Below are positions 9,047 to 16,866 of a stretch of 36,667 nucleotides of DNA, in pieces. Below the pieces are notes generated by a model. It saw only the letters and a list, made by a program, of their open reading frames with translations. It was not told where the DNA came from and did no database searches. A program made the translations under genes and the position numbers. The stretch is taken from positions 46,405 to 83,071 of the forward strand of contig DEBC01000031.1 of the NCBI GenBank assembly GCA_002348365.1. Reading direction: 5' to 3'. This stretch comes from Alphaproteobacteria bacterium UBA2966 (GTDB lineage: Bacteria > Pseudomonadota > Alphaproteobacteria > UBA2966). Position 1 is the stretch's first letter. Every line of letters begins with the position of its first letter.

Positions 9047-9826
9047 ATGGTTGAGTTCAATCTGCCCGCCAATTCAAAGGTGGGCAAAGGCAAAACGGTC
9101 AACTCGGCTAACGGCGCTGCCCGGACCAAGACTTTCAAGGTCTATCGCTGGAATCCGGATGACGGCAACAATCCCGTCGTTGACACGTTCGTCATCGACC
9201 TCGATCGCTGCGGCCCGATGGTCCTCGACGCCATCATCATGATCAAGAATGAAATCGATCCGACGCTGACGTTCCGGCGTTCGTGCCGAGAAGGCGTTTG
9301 CGGCAGCTGTGCCATGAATATCGATGGTACTAACACCCTGGCATGCACCAAGGCAACGGAGGACGTGAGCGGGGATGTCAGTATTTATCCCCTCCCCCAT
9401 CTTCCGGTGATCAAGGACCTGGTCGGCGACATGTCGATGTTCTACGCACAGTACGCTTCGGTTACTCCGTGGCTTCAGGCGGACAGTCCACCTCCCGAAG
9501 GGCAGGAACGCCTCCAATCCCGAGAGGATCGAGCCCAGATTGACGGTCTTTGGGAATGCATCCTGTGCGCATGCTGTTCTACGAGCTGTCCGAGCTACTG
9601 GTGGAATGGCGAGCGGTATCTCGGCCCGGCTGCCCTGCTGCAAGCTTATCGCTGGATTGCGGATTCACGCGACGAGGCAACGGGAGAACGGCTCGATGCT
9701 TTGGAAGACCCGTTCAGGCTTTACCGCTGTCACACGATCATGAACTGTACGAAAACCTGCCCCAAAAGCCTCAATCCGGCCAAGGCGATCGCCGAAATTA
9801 AGAAGAAAATGCTCGAAAGGCGTTAG
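9047..9826 (+). CDS. sdhB: Succinate dehydrogenase iron-sulfur subunit
   Basis: SdhB passes electrons from FAD to quinone through three Fe-S clusters. The plant-type 2Fe-2S ligands are Cys80, Cys85, Cys88 (SCREGVCGSCAMNIDG) and Cys100. The 4Fe-4S and 3Fe-4S ligands come from CILCACCSTSCPSYWWN and CHTIMNCTKTCPKSLNP in the C-terminal half. The 259 residues are the usual length. AGAGGA at 9037-9042 is a good ribosome-binding site. It is the last sdh gene, 50 nt after sdhA. Confidence 0.97.
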   Translation: MVEFNLPANSKVGKGKTVNSANGAARTKTFKVYRWNPDDGNNPVVDTFVIDLDRCGPMVLDAIIMIKNEIDPTLTFRRSCREGVCGSCAMNIDGTNTLACTKATEDVSGDVSIYPLPHLPVIKDLVGDMSMFYAQYASVTPWLQADSPPPEGQERLQSREDRAQIDGLWECILCACCSTSCPSYWWNGERYLGPAALLQAYRWIADSRDEATGERLDALEDPFRLYRCHTIMNCTKTCPKSLNPAKAIAEIKKKMLERR

Positions 9827-9961
9827 CCTGGAAGCAGCGTCTCCATCCAGATGGCTTGTCATCGGATGCAATGGATTTGATGGGCGAGAGATATGCCTTT
9901 ATTGGCTCGGGACGAGACTCCGTACTGCAGTCAGCCCTATTTCAGGTACTTCAGACACGCC

Positions 9962-11092
9962 ATGACTGACGAAGCTCCCGTGGGCATGATGGCAGCCTAC
10001 CGGTCCCTGGTGCGTGAGGGAACCTGGCAACGCGACCCGACCCAGGAACTGGCAGCCGAGATGTTGCAGATCCTCAACAACCGGCTGACCCACTACGCCC
10101 CGTCCAAGCGCAGGAGCTGGGCCGAACGTCTGGGCTTCAAGCAACAAGCTGACGTACGTCAGGGAATATACATCTACGGTGCGGTCGGTCGGGGCAAGTC
10201 GGCGCTTATGGACCTGTTCTACGACGGCGCTCCAATCGAAAAGAAACGTCGCGTTCATTTTCATGCATTCATGTTGGACGTGCACGCGCGAATTCACGCC
10301 CAACGCCAACGTATCAAGGAAGGTCAGGCCAGATCAGATCCTATCCCTCCCGTCGCAGCGGGAATCGCTGAGGAGGCGATTCTACTTTGCTTCGACGAAT
10401 TCCAGGTCCACGATCCGGCCGATGCCATGATCCTAAGCCGGCTGTTCTCGGAAATGTTCGAAAATGGTGTGGTGGTCGTTGCGACCTCCAACCGAGCCCC
10501 TGATGATCTCTATAAGGGAGGTCTCAATCGGGAGCTGTTCCTGCCTTTCATCGAACTGCTCAAATCGCAAGTGGATGTCCTTGGATTGGAGAGTGCGAGG
10601 GACTACCGGCTGGCGCGGCTAAAGACCATGCCCGTGTACTTCACACCTCTTGAATCTTCGACGGAAACCAAGCTTGACGAAGCCTTCGCCAAGCTCACAG
10701 ATGGAGCAATGCCCACTGCCCAGATACTTGAGGTTCAGGGTCGTTCCATCACCGTGCCCGTTTCCGCTGCAGGGATCGCACGCTTCACTTTTGATGACTT
10801 GTGCCGCCAGCCCCTGGGCGCGGCCGACTACATCGAAATCGCGCGACAATTTCACACGCTGTTTCTTTCGGATATTCCCGTCATGGAGGCGAAACACCGA
10901 AACGAGGCGAAACGCTTCGTCAATTTGATCGACGTGCTCTATGAGCACGGCGTGAACTTGATATGCAGCGCCGGGGGACCACCTGACCGTTTATACACAG
11001 AGGGCCAGGGCACGTTCGAATTCGCCCGTGCCGCATCACGCCTGATGGAGATGCAATCCGAAGAATATCTAGCCGCTGAACACCAGGCCTGA
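9962..11092 (+). CDS. zapE: Cell division protein ZapE (AFG1-like ATPase)
   Basis: ZapE is a P-loop ATPase of the AFG1 family linked in E. coli to Z-ring stability under stress. Walker A is GAVGRGKSALMDLF and Walker B is LLCFDEFQVHDPADAM. They are followed by the sensor-like VATSNRAPDDLYKGGLNRELFLPFI, all family hallmarks. The start at 9962 gives 376 residues and the family N-terminus (MTDEAPVGMMAAY, then DPTQELAAEML). An upstream ATG at 9893 with GAGAG before it would add 23 atypical residues and cannot be excluded. It lies downstream of sdhB and is probably read from the same strand unit. Confidence 0.93.
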   Translation: MTDEAPVGMMAAYRSLVREGTWQRDPTQELAAEMLQILNNRLTHYAPSKRRSWAERLGFKQQADVRQGIYIYGAVGRGKSALMDLFYDGAPIEKKRRVHFHAFMLDVHARIHAQRQRIKEGQARSDPIPPVAAGIAEEAILLCFDEFQVHDPADAMILSRLFSEMFENGVVVVATSNRAPDDLYKGGLNRELFLPFIELLKSQVDVLGLESARDYRLARLKTMPVYFTPLESSTETKLDEAFAKLTDGAMPTAQILEVQGRSITVPVSAAGIARFTFDDLCRQPLGAADYIEIARQFHTLFLSDIPVMEAKHRNEAKRFVNLIDVLYEHGVNLICSAGGPPDRLYTEGQGTFEFARAASRLMEMQSEEYLAAEHQA

Positions 11093-11166
11093 CCGCCAGC
11101 GACATCCCGTCGGGGACATTCCACTGCTGCGCTACGCCCTGGACGTTCCCCGAACGGAAACGGGTT

Positions 11167-12039
11167 CTACCAGTTAAACCTGTGAATGGCCGCGACAGGT
11201 CGATGACCCGAGCTCATCACGAAGTCCTGAAGAGCGGGAGACGGATCGGATTGACCGTCGCCGATCAGTTCCTCGGCATGAAGGCCGCCCATGACGAAAA
11301 CCCCGTCGATGCCGGCGGCATTGGCACCGGCGATATCAGTACGCAATGAATCACCGGCCGCGAGAATTCGTTCGCGGGGTACTCCGGCCAACGCCTCGAA
11401 ACAGAACTCGTAGGGCCGGGCATGGGGCTTACCGTGATAACGTACGTCGCCTCCGAGGTCCTCGTATGCCTTGGCGAGTGATCCCGCGCACAGCACCAGC
11501 TTTTCACCCCGCATGACCGAGAGATCTGGGTTGGCGCAGACCATGGGTAGTTCAAGGTCCCGCGCGCGCGCCAACCGATCGGCGTAGTCCGCCGGCCCCT
11601 CGCTCTCGTCGTCATAGAGTCCGGTGTTAAGCAAGAAATCTGCGGCTTCTACACTTTCGACCATTTCGAATTCCAGGCCGTCCACCAAACCCCAGTCACG
11701 CTGGGGACCTATCAACAGGCAGCGGGTTCCCAGCGCTGCATGCCAGTCATCGAATCGCCGGCTGAGTGCGTCACGCGTGACATCGCCGGACGTGATCACC
11801 CGTTCATACTGATCATCCCGAATGCCCATATCGCGCAGACGATCAACAACCTTGTCACTGGGCCGCGGAGCGTTGGACAAGAACAACGCTCTGACGCCGT
11901 GCTCCCGGAGCCGATCGAGACACTCGGGAACGCCCGGGTATGGAGCAACACCGTCATGGATCAGTCCCCACATGTCGAGAATCATGGCGTCATAGCGCGG
12001 TGCGAGCGTGGACACGCCATCAATGATAGGAACCGTCAT
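11167..12039 (-). CDS. HAD-superfamily class IIA hydrolase (TIGR01459-like)
   Basis: This is a NagD-like haloacid dehalogenase-fold phosphatase; the substrate is unknown. Motif I is ILDMWGLIHDG at residues 20-30, where Asp22 is the nucleophile and Trp replaces the usual second Asp, as is typical of this alphaproteobacterial subfamily. Motif II is LFLSNAPRPS. The motif III Lys is in YHGKPHARPYEF and motif IV is AAGDSLRTDIAGANAAGIDGVFV. The ATG at 12039 has GGAGTG upstream and gives 290 residues; a longer frame upstream overlaps the EAL-family gene and is not credible. It lies 28 nt downstream of that gene on the same strand. Confidence 0.9.
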   Translation of the reverse strand: MTVPIIDGVSTLAPRYDAMILDMWGLIHDGVAPYPGVPECLDRLREHGVRALFLSNAPRPSDKVVDRLRDMGIRDDQYERVITSGDVTRDALSRRFDDWHAALGTRCLLIGPQRDWGLVDGLEFEMVESVEAADFLLNTGLYDDESEGPADYADRLARARDLELPMVCANPDLSVMRGEKLVLCAGSLAKAYEDLGGDVRYHGKPHARPYEFCFEALAGVPRERILAAGDSLRTDIAGANAAGIDGVFVMGGLHAEELIGDGQSDPSPALQDFVMSSGHRPVAAIHRFNW

Positions 12040-12067
12040 TATCACTCCGTTCTCGTTGAGATGAATT

Positions 12068-12853
12068 CTACGCCGCGTCGCGGCTGGGTCTGGGTTCACC
12101 GAAGAGATAGCCTTGCACGAGTTCCAACCCGAGATAGAGCAAACCGATAACCTGCTGCTCCAACTCGACCTCTTCGGCAATAAGATCGATGTCCGATTTC
12201 TTCAGAGCCTCTTTCAGATCCTCGATATGGATCGGTGAATCGATCTGGTGGGGATCCGACAGCAGAATGCCCGCATCGACCTTCATGAATCGGGTCTTGC
12301 GTTGGGGCAGGACGACGACCGGCTGCAGGTACAGGTCGACACGATTTTTGTGCAACTCCTTCTGCACGATACCGAGAATTTCCTTGTTACTCAGTGTGTC
12401 CGACAGAACCTCGGGTATCCTGCGATCAATGCGATCGCTGAGGGGTTCCAGTTCGTCGTCCGCCTGAACTGCCATCGGGCCTTCTTTTCCTGCGAAGCGA
12501 TGCAAAAGACCCTGAAGGACCCGAATCTCCCCAACGACTTCCTTGTGCGCTTTCCAATCACCGTCAGCGACCGCTTTCTTGATGCGTTCGATCTCCGATG
12601 TGGCCTCTTCAAGTCGCGCAGTCAGTTCGGCATTAGTGCGTTGAAGTCCGTCCAACTCGTCGAGAATGTCATCCCTGTCGCCTCGCCTGACGAAGGACTC
12701 ATGGGCCAGCGCCACAAAGACGAACAGGCAGCCTGCCGACGTCGCCGCAAGAATGGGGGGCAGAGCCAGAGCGCCCTGCACCAGCCATAATCCGGCTGCG
12801 ACCGCACCAACGGCATACAGTATGAACCCGATCGCATGTATCGTCGGCGTCAT
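12068..12853 (-). CDS. Membrane protein with internally deleted EAL-family domain
   Basis: The protein has 261 residues. The first 50 contain two hydrophobic helices (about 6-28 and 30-50). A coiled coil follows (about 62-97, DDILDELDGLQRTNAELTARL), then a linker and the beginning of an EAL-type domain (VDLYLQPVVVLPQRKTRF). Immediately after comes MKVDAGILL, which in full-length relatives belongs to the middle of the domain, then LIAEEVELEQQVIGLL and the C-terminal QGYLFGEPRP. An intact EAL domain has about 240 residues; here about 95 remain, and the EAL and metal-binding motifs are absent. The frame is intact, so a product could be made, but c-di-GMP phosphodiesterase activity is not expected. 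The junction lies at about 12284-12292. It is between pyrD and the HAD gene on the same strand. Confidence 0.75.
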   Translation of the reverse strand: MTPTIHAIGFILYAVGAVAAGLWLVQGALALPPILAATSAGCLFVFVALAHESFVRRGDRDDILDELDGLQRTNAELTARLEEATSEIERIKKAVADGDWKAHKEVVGEIRVLQGLLHRFAGKEGPMAVQADDELEPLSDRIDRRIPEVLSDTLSNKEILGIVQKELHKNRVDLYLQPVVVLPQRKTRFMKVDAGILLSDPHQIDSPIHIEDLKEALKKSDIDLIAEEVELEQQVIGLLYLGLELVQGYLFGEPRPSRDAA

Positions 12854-12979
12854 GTCAAGAGCCCGGAAAGTCCACTTTGATCACTCAAGGTACCACTCAT
12901 CGTCAGCGAATTGACCCAGCCACAAAACGATCGCGTCGACGATTTGTCCTAGCGATGATCAGTGTTGGTCCGCCCTCTT

Positions 12980-14044
12980 CTACCCATTTCCTGCATCGAC
13001 GCCAACCGCTTGCGCGACGTCAGCAAAGCCGTCTGCTTCCAGGAGAGACGCCAGGTCCCGCTTGATCCGCCCGATGAGCGCCGGACCCTCGAAAACGAGT
13101 GCCGTATAGAGCTGAACCAGGCTCGCCCCGGCCCTGATCTTGCGATAGGCGTCAGCACCCGATGAGACTCCACCGGTTCCGATCAATGCGATTCGCCCTT
13201 CTGTAAGCCGATACATGTCCGACAGAACGCGTGTCGAGGTTTCGAAAAGGGGCATACCGCTCAATCCACCAACCTCATCCCGGTGTTTACTTTGCAGCAC
13301 CGGCCGGTGAACTGTGGTGTTACTGACAATGATCCCATCGACACCGCGATTGACGATGACATCGGAAATCGCCCGGCACTCCTCTGACGATAGGTCGGGT
13401 GCAATCTTGACCACGAGAGGAGGCAAGACTTGGTCGTCCCCATGAGAGCGGTTGGCACGAAGTCGATCGAGAAGCGCATCCAGAGAGTCGCGTGCCTGTA
13501 GAGATCGCAACCCGGGCGTATTGGGCGAGGACACGTTTATTACGAAGTAGTTTGCGAACTCTTGGAGACGTCCCAGTCCCTCAACATAGTCCGCGATGGG
13601 GTCGCCACTCTCCTTATTGGCGCCAACGTTCACGCCGACAATACCGGGTCGCCCCTGACGTTGCCGCAATCTTGAGGCAACAACAGCGAGTCCCTCGCTG
13701 TTGAACCCGTATCGGTTTATCACCGCTCGGTCCGCATTGAGACGAAAGACGCGTGGCCGTGGATTCCCCGACTGCGGACGGGGTGTGACACTACCGATCT
13801 CAACGAATCCGAATCCCAATGCCAGCAGGGCATCTGGCACTTCTGCATGCTTGTCGAAACCCGCGGCCAAACCAACCGGGTTGGGAAAATCCAGACCCAT
13901 GACCCGCGTCCGCAAGATCGATGAATCCATCTCCCGGTCGCGCCCCGCAGCACCCCAGCGAAGTCCCAGTATTGTCGCGCGATGCGCCGTCTCCGCATCG
14001 AGGCAACGAAGTACGGGTGCGGCAATGGGATAGAGATCAATCAC
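12980..14044 (-). CDS. pyrD: Dihydroorotate dehydrogenase (quinone), class 2
   Basis: PyrD oxidises dihydroorotate to orotate with FMN and passes electrons to quinone at the inner membrane, the fourth step of pyrimidine synthesis. Class 2 features are the N-terminal membrane-associating helix (DLYPIAAPVLRCLDAETAHR), NPVGLAAGFDKHAE, the INRYGFNSEG segment, NVSSPNTPGLRSLQ with the catalytic Ser, and the FMN phosphate site IALIGTGGVSSGADAY. The GTG at 14044 gives 354 residues and best matches family N-termini; another GTG at 14095 is in frame. The gene diverges from the aminotransferase across 208 nt, which includes an inverted repeat with arms TGTTCAC (14096) and GTGAACA (14135). Confidence 0.95.
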   Translation of the reverse strand: MIDLYPIAAPVLRCLDAETAHRATILGLRWGAAGRDREMDSSILRTRVMGLDFPNPVGLAAGFDKHAEVPDALLALGFGFVEIGSVTPRPQSGNPRPRVFRLNADRAVINRYGFNSEGLAVVASRLRQRQGRPGIVGVNVGANKESGDPIADYVEGLGRLQEFANYFVINVSSPNTPGLRSLQARDSLDALLDRLRANRSHGDDQVLPPLVVKIAPDLSSEECRAISDVIVNRGVDGIIVSNTTVHRPVLQSKHRDEVGGLSGMPLFETSTRVLSDMYRLTEGRIALIGTGGVSSGADAYRKIRAGASLVQLYTALVFEGPALIGRIKRDLASLLEADGFADVAQAVGVDAGNG

Positions 14045-14252
14045 TTCTGAGAGAAAATTGCTGTTCGTGGCGGCAACGCGAGCCAGACATATCACTGTTC
14101 ACGAAGGAAATCCTCCGCCACTTGGCGATTGCTTGTGAACACCTCTGTCCCACGGGTTCGGGCACCTTCTGGACAATCGCGCATTCGCAGATATGCTGCG
14201 GCATAGACACCGAATGTTGCGCCATATTACTCATTCAGACTGGAACCGAGCC

Positions 14253-15098
14253 ATGGCCGGAATCTACTACTACGACGGACAATGGTACGACGAGAATCCC
14301 AAGATAACGGGACCGATGGATCATGCATTCTGGATGTCGTCTGTGGCGTTCGATGGCGCCCGGGCATTCCAAGGGATGGTACCGGACCTCCAGCCTCATT
14401 GTGACCGATTGGTCAGGTCGGCGATCGCCATGGGGCTGAATCCGCCTCTGGAAGCCGTTGAAATTGCTGACTTGTGTCGAGAGGCCGTCCGCAGATTTCC
14501 TCAAGATGCCGAGCTGTATATCCGCCCGTTGTTTTATGCGACGGAGGGTTTCGTGCTACCTGAACCCGACAGCACCGAGTGTGTACTCGCGGTTTACGAC
14601 AGCCCCCTACCAGGCTTTGGTGGCTTTAAGGCATGTTTATCGAGCTTCCGTCGTCCGGCACCTGATATGGCGCCGACGGACGCCAAAGCGTCGTGCTTGT
14701 ATCCGAATTCACAGCGAGCGCTCCGGGAAGCGGCGGAACGCGGATTTGACAACGCCATCATTCGCGACCCGGTCGGCAATATTGCCGAGTTCGCCACTGC
14801 CAATATCTGGATCGCAAAAGACGGGGTAGCGATCACACCGGTCGACAACGGCACCTTTCTCGCGGGTGTCACCCGCAAGCGCGTCATGGAACTTCTCACG
14901 GATTCGGGCGTGGAAGTCGAGCAGCAGACTTTGACCTGGGATGACGTGTTCAGCGCTGACGAAGTTTTCAGCACCGGGAATTACGGCAAGGTCATGCCCG
15001 TGACGCAATTGGAAGATCGCGACATGCAACCTGGCCCCGTCGCGACCAAGGCATACGACCTCTATTTCGAGTTCGCCAAATCGACCAGCGTTTTCTAG
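14253..15098 (+). CDS. PLP fold-type IV aminotransferase (branched-chain aminotransferase family)
   Basis: This 281-residue protein is of the IlvE/D-alanine aminotransferase fold. The N-terminus (YYYDGQWYDENPKITGPMDH, then SSVAFDGARAFQG) matches alphaproteobacterial BCAT-like proteins. The PLP-binding Lys is expected in TDAKASCLYPNSQRAL, and the PLP pyridine-contacting Glu in GNIAEFATANIWI. The later GVTRKRVMELL segment contains the phosphate-binding region. The spacing after the Lys differs from canonical IlvE (which has KTGANY-like residues), so the preferred amino acid is uncertain. The ATG at 14253 is chosen because the upstream codons are not protein-like. It converges with lysK. Confidence 0.88.
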   Translation: MAGIYYYDGQWYDENPKITGPMDHAFWMSSVAFDGARAFQGMVPDLQPHCDRLVRSAIAMGLNPPLEAVEIADLCREAVRRFPQDAELYIRPLFYATEGFVLPEPDSTECVLAVYDSPLPGFGGFKACLSSFRRPAPDMAPTDAKASCLYPNSQRALREAAERGFDNAIIRDPVGNIAEFATANIWIAKDGVAITPVDNGTFLAGVTRKRVMELLTDSGVEVEQQTLTWDDVFSADEVFSTGNYGKVMPVTQLEDRDMQPGPVATKAYDLYFEFAKSTSVF

Positions 15099-15101
15099 AT
15101 C

Positions 15102-15118
15102 CCGATCAGAGCGATCGG
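15102..15118. terminator. Hairpin between convergent genes, possible bidirectional terminator
   Basis: CCGATC-AGAGC-GATCGG is a perfect 6-bp stem with a 5-nt loop, placed in the 26-nt gap between the convergent aminotransferase and lysK stops. There is no T-run on either strand, so this is a position-based suggestion only. Confidence 0.3.
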
Positions 15119-15124
15119 CCAACG

Positions 15125-16732
15125 CTATTCAGCCGCAGCCCCACGACCGACATCGGACAGGTCCTCACCCGCCAGAGCCCGTTGGATGAGTGAGATCGTT
15201 TCATCTACACCGTAGAGTGCGATAAACGATCCCATTCTGGGCCCTTTGGATTGCCCAAAAAGAATCTCATACATCGCTCGAAACCAGTCGCGCAGGTTCT
15301 CGAACCCGTGTCGTTTCCCGATTTCATACACCTCGTGCTGAATCGTTTCGGCTTCTGCCTCATCCGAAAAGGCCGACAAAGCCTCCGCAAGATCCTCCAA
15401 AGCGCCACGCTCCTGATCAGTGGGCGCACGATAATGCTTCATGGGCTTCACGACACCTTCGTAGTAGGCGATGGCGTACCCAACCAGCGAATCCAAAATG
15501 GGATGAGACTCTGGAGAAACGTTGTCGGCGTATCGACTGATGAATCCCCACAGAACCGACTTGTCTTCCGGGTTACAGGCGCTTGCCAAATTGAGAAGCA
15601 TGGCGAAGCTCACGGGGATTACCTCCCCCGGCGGTTGACCGTTGTGAATGTGCCAAACCGGATTCGCGTAACGATCCTCGGGCGACTGGTCAGGGAATTT
15701 CTTCAATTGATCGAGATAATCGTCCACGGCCCGTGGAATCACATCGAAATAGAGCCGCTTCGCCTTGCGCGGAGACTGGTACATGTACTGCGACAGGCTC
15801 TCCGGAAACGCGTAGCGCAGCCATTCTTCAATGGCGATGCCATTGCCGACTGATTTAGAGATCTTCTCGGCGTTCTCGTCCAAGAAGAGCTCGTACGTGA
15901 AGCCTTCAGGAGGACCGCCCTGCAGAATGCGACAGATCCGACTCGATAGTTTGACTGAGTCGATCAGATCCTTGCCCGACATTTCGTAGTCGACGTCAAG
16001 CGCAACCCAACGCATCGCCCAGTCTGCCTTCCATTGAAGCTTGCAGTGCCCGCCCGTAACGGGAACTTCAACAGCTCCTCCGCTTTCATCTCGATAGGTT
16101 ACGGTCCCCGCGTCTATGTCGCGCGATTCGATTGGAACCTGGAGGACGACACCGGTCTTGGGGCAAATGGGCAGGAATGGGCTGTAGGTGGCTCGGCGTT
16201 CCGGTCCCAGGGTCGGCAAGATCACTTGTGTGACCTCGTCGTAATGCTCCAGGACGCACATCAAAGTTTCGTCAAACTGGCCGGAACGATAGCATTCGGT
16301 CGCCGAGACAAATTCGTAATTGAAGCGGAATTCGTCCAGGAATGACTGCAAACGGGCGTTGTTGTGTTGTCCAAAGCTTTCATGCGTACCGAATGGATCC
16401 GGCACGCTGGTCAGCGGTTTGCCCAAGTGCTGTGCGAGCATCTCCTGATTGGGAATGTTGTCCGGCACCTTTCGAAGACCATCCATATCGTCCGAAAAGG
16501 CGAACAGGCGGGACGGAACATTGCTGAGCTGCGCAAACGCATTGCGAACCATGGTTGTACGCGCGACCTCTCCAAACGTCCCGATATGCGGGAGTCCCGA
16601 AGGCCCGTAACCCGTTTCGAAGAGGACGTACCCCTTCGCGTTCGGACGCGTCTTAATTCGGTCGAGGAGCTTTCCGGCCTCGACGAACGGCCACGCTTTG
16701 CTGTCCAACGCCAAATGACGATCAGAATCCAT
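15125..16732 (-). CDS. lysK: Lysyl-tRNA synthetase, class I
   Basis: This charges tRNA-Lys with lysine. It is the class I (Rossmann-fold) form found in archaea and most Alphaproteobacteria, not the class II LysS of E. coli. The HIGH-type motif is SGLPHIGTFGEVART near residues 45-59. The KMSKS-type motif is KISKSVGNG at about residues 289-297. The DMDGLRKVPDNIPNQ region is characteristic of this enzyme. The length of 535 is typical. The start at 16732 gives a natural N-terminus. It diverges from the DinG-like helicase gene. Confidence 0.96.
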   Translation of the reverse strand: MDSDRHLALDSKAWPFVEAGKLLDRIKTRPNAKGYVLFETGYGPSGLPHIGTFGEVARTTMVRNAFAQLSNVPSRLFAFSDDMDGLRKVPDNIPNQEMLAQHLGKPLTSVPDPFGTHESFGQHNNARLQSFLDEFRFNYEFVSATECYRSGQFDETLMCVLEHYDEVTQVILPTLGPERRATYSPFLPICPKTGVVLQVPIESRDIDAGTVTYRDESGGAVEVPVTGGHCKLQWKADWAMRWVALDVDYEMSGKDLIDSVKLSSRICRILQGGPPEGFTYELFLDENAEKISKSVGNGIAIEEWLRYAFPESLSQYMYQSPRKAKRLYFDVIPRAVDDYLDQLKKFPDQSPEDRYANPVWHIHNGQPPGEVIPVSFAMLLNLASACNPEDKSVLWGFISRYADNVSPESHPILDSLVGYAIAYYEGVVKPMKHYRAPTDQERGALEDLAEALSAFSDEAEAETIQHEVYEIGKRHGFENLRDWFRAMYEILFGQSKGPRMGSFIALYGVDETISLIQRALAGEDLSDVGRGAAAE

Positions 16733-16854
16733 CGATCGCTTGCCAATTTCCTGATGCCGTGCGGTGCGCCGAACCTAGAGCAAAAACGAGCACGTTGGAA
16801 TCAATAGATGCTCACGAGGTTCGGATGCGCATAGTGGATAGCGGAGGTGCCGGA

Positions 16855-16860
16855 TATAAT
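16855..16860 (+). promoter_or_regulatory. TATAAT box immediately before the helicase start
   Basis: A perfect -10 hexamer ends 6 nt before the ATG at 16867. If used, transcription would begin at or next to the start codon. No good -35 is visible 16-18 nt upstream. Confidence 0.25.
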
Positions 16861-16866
16861 GTCGGC

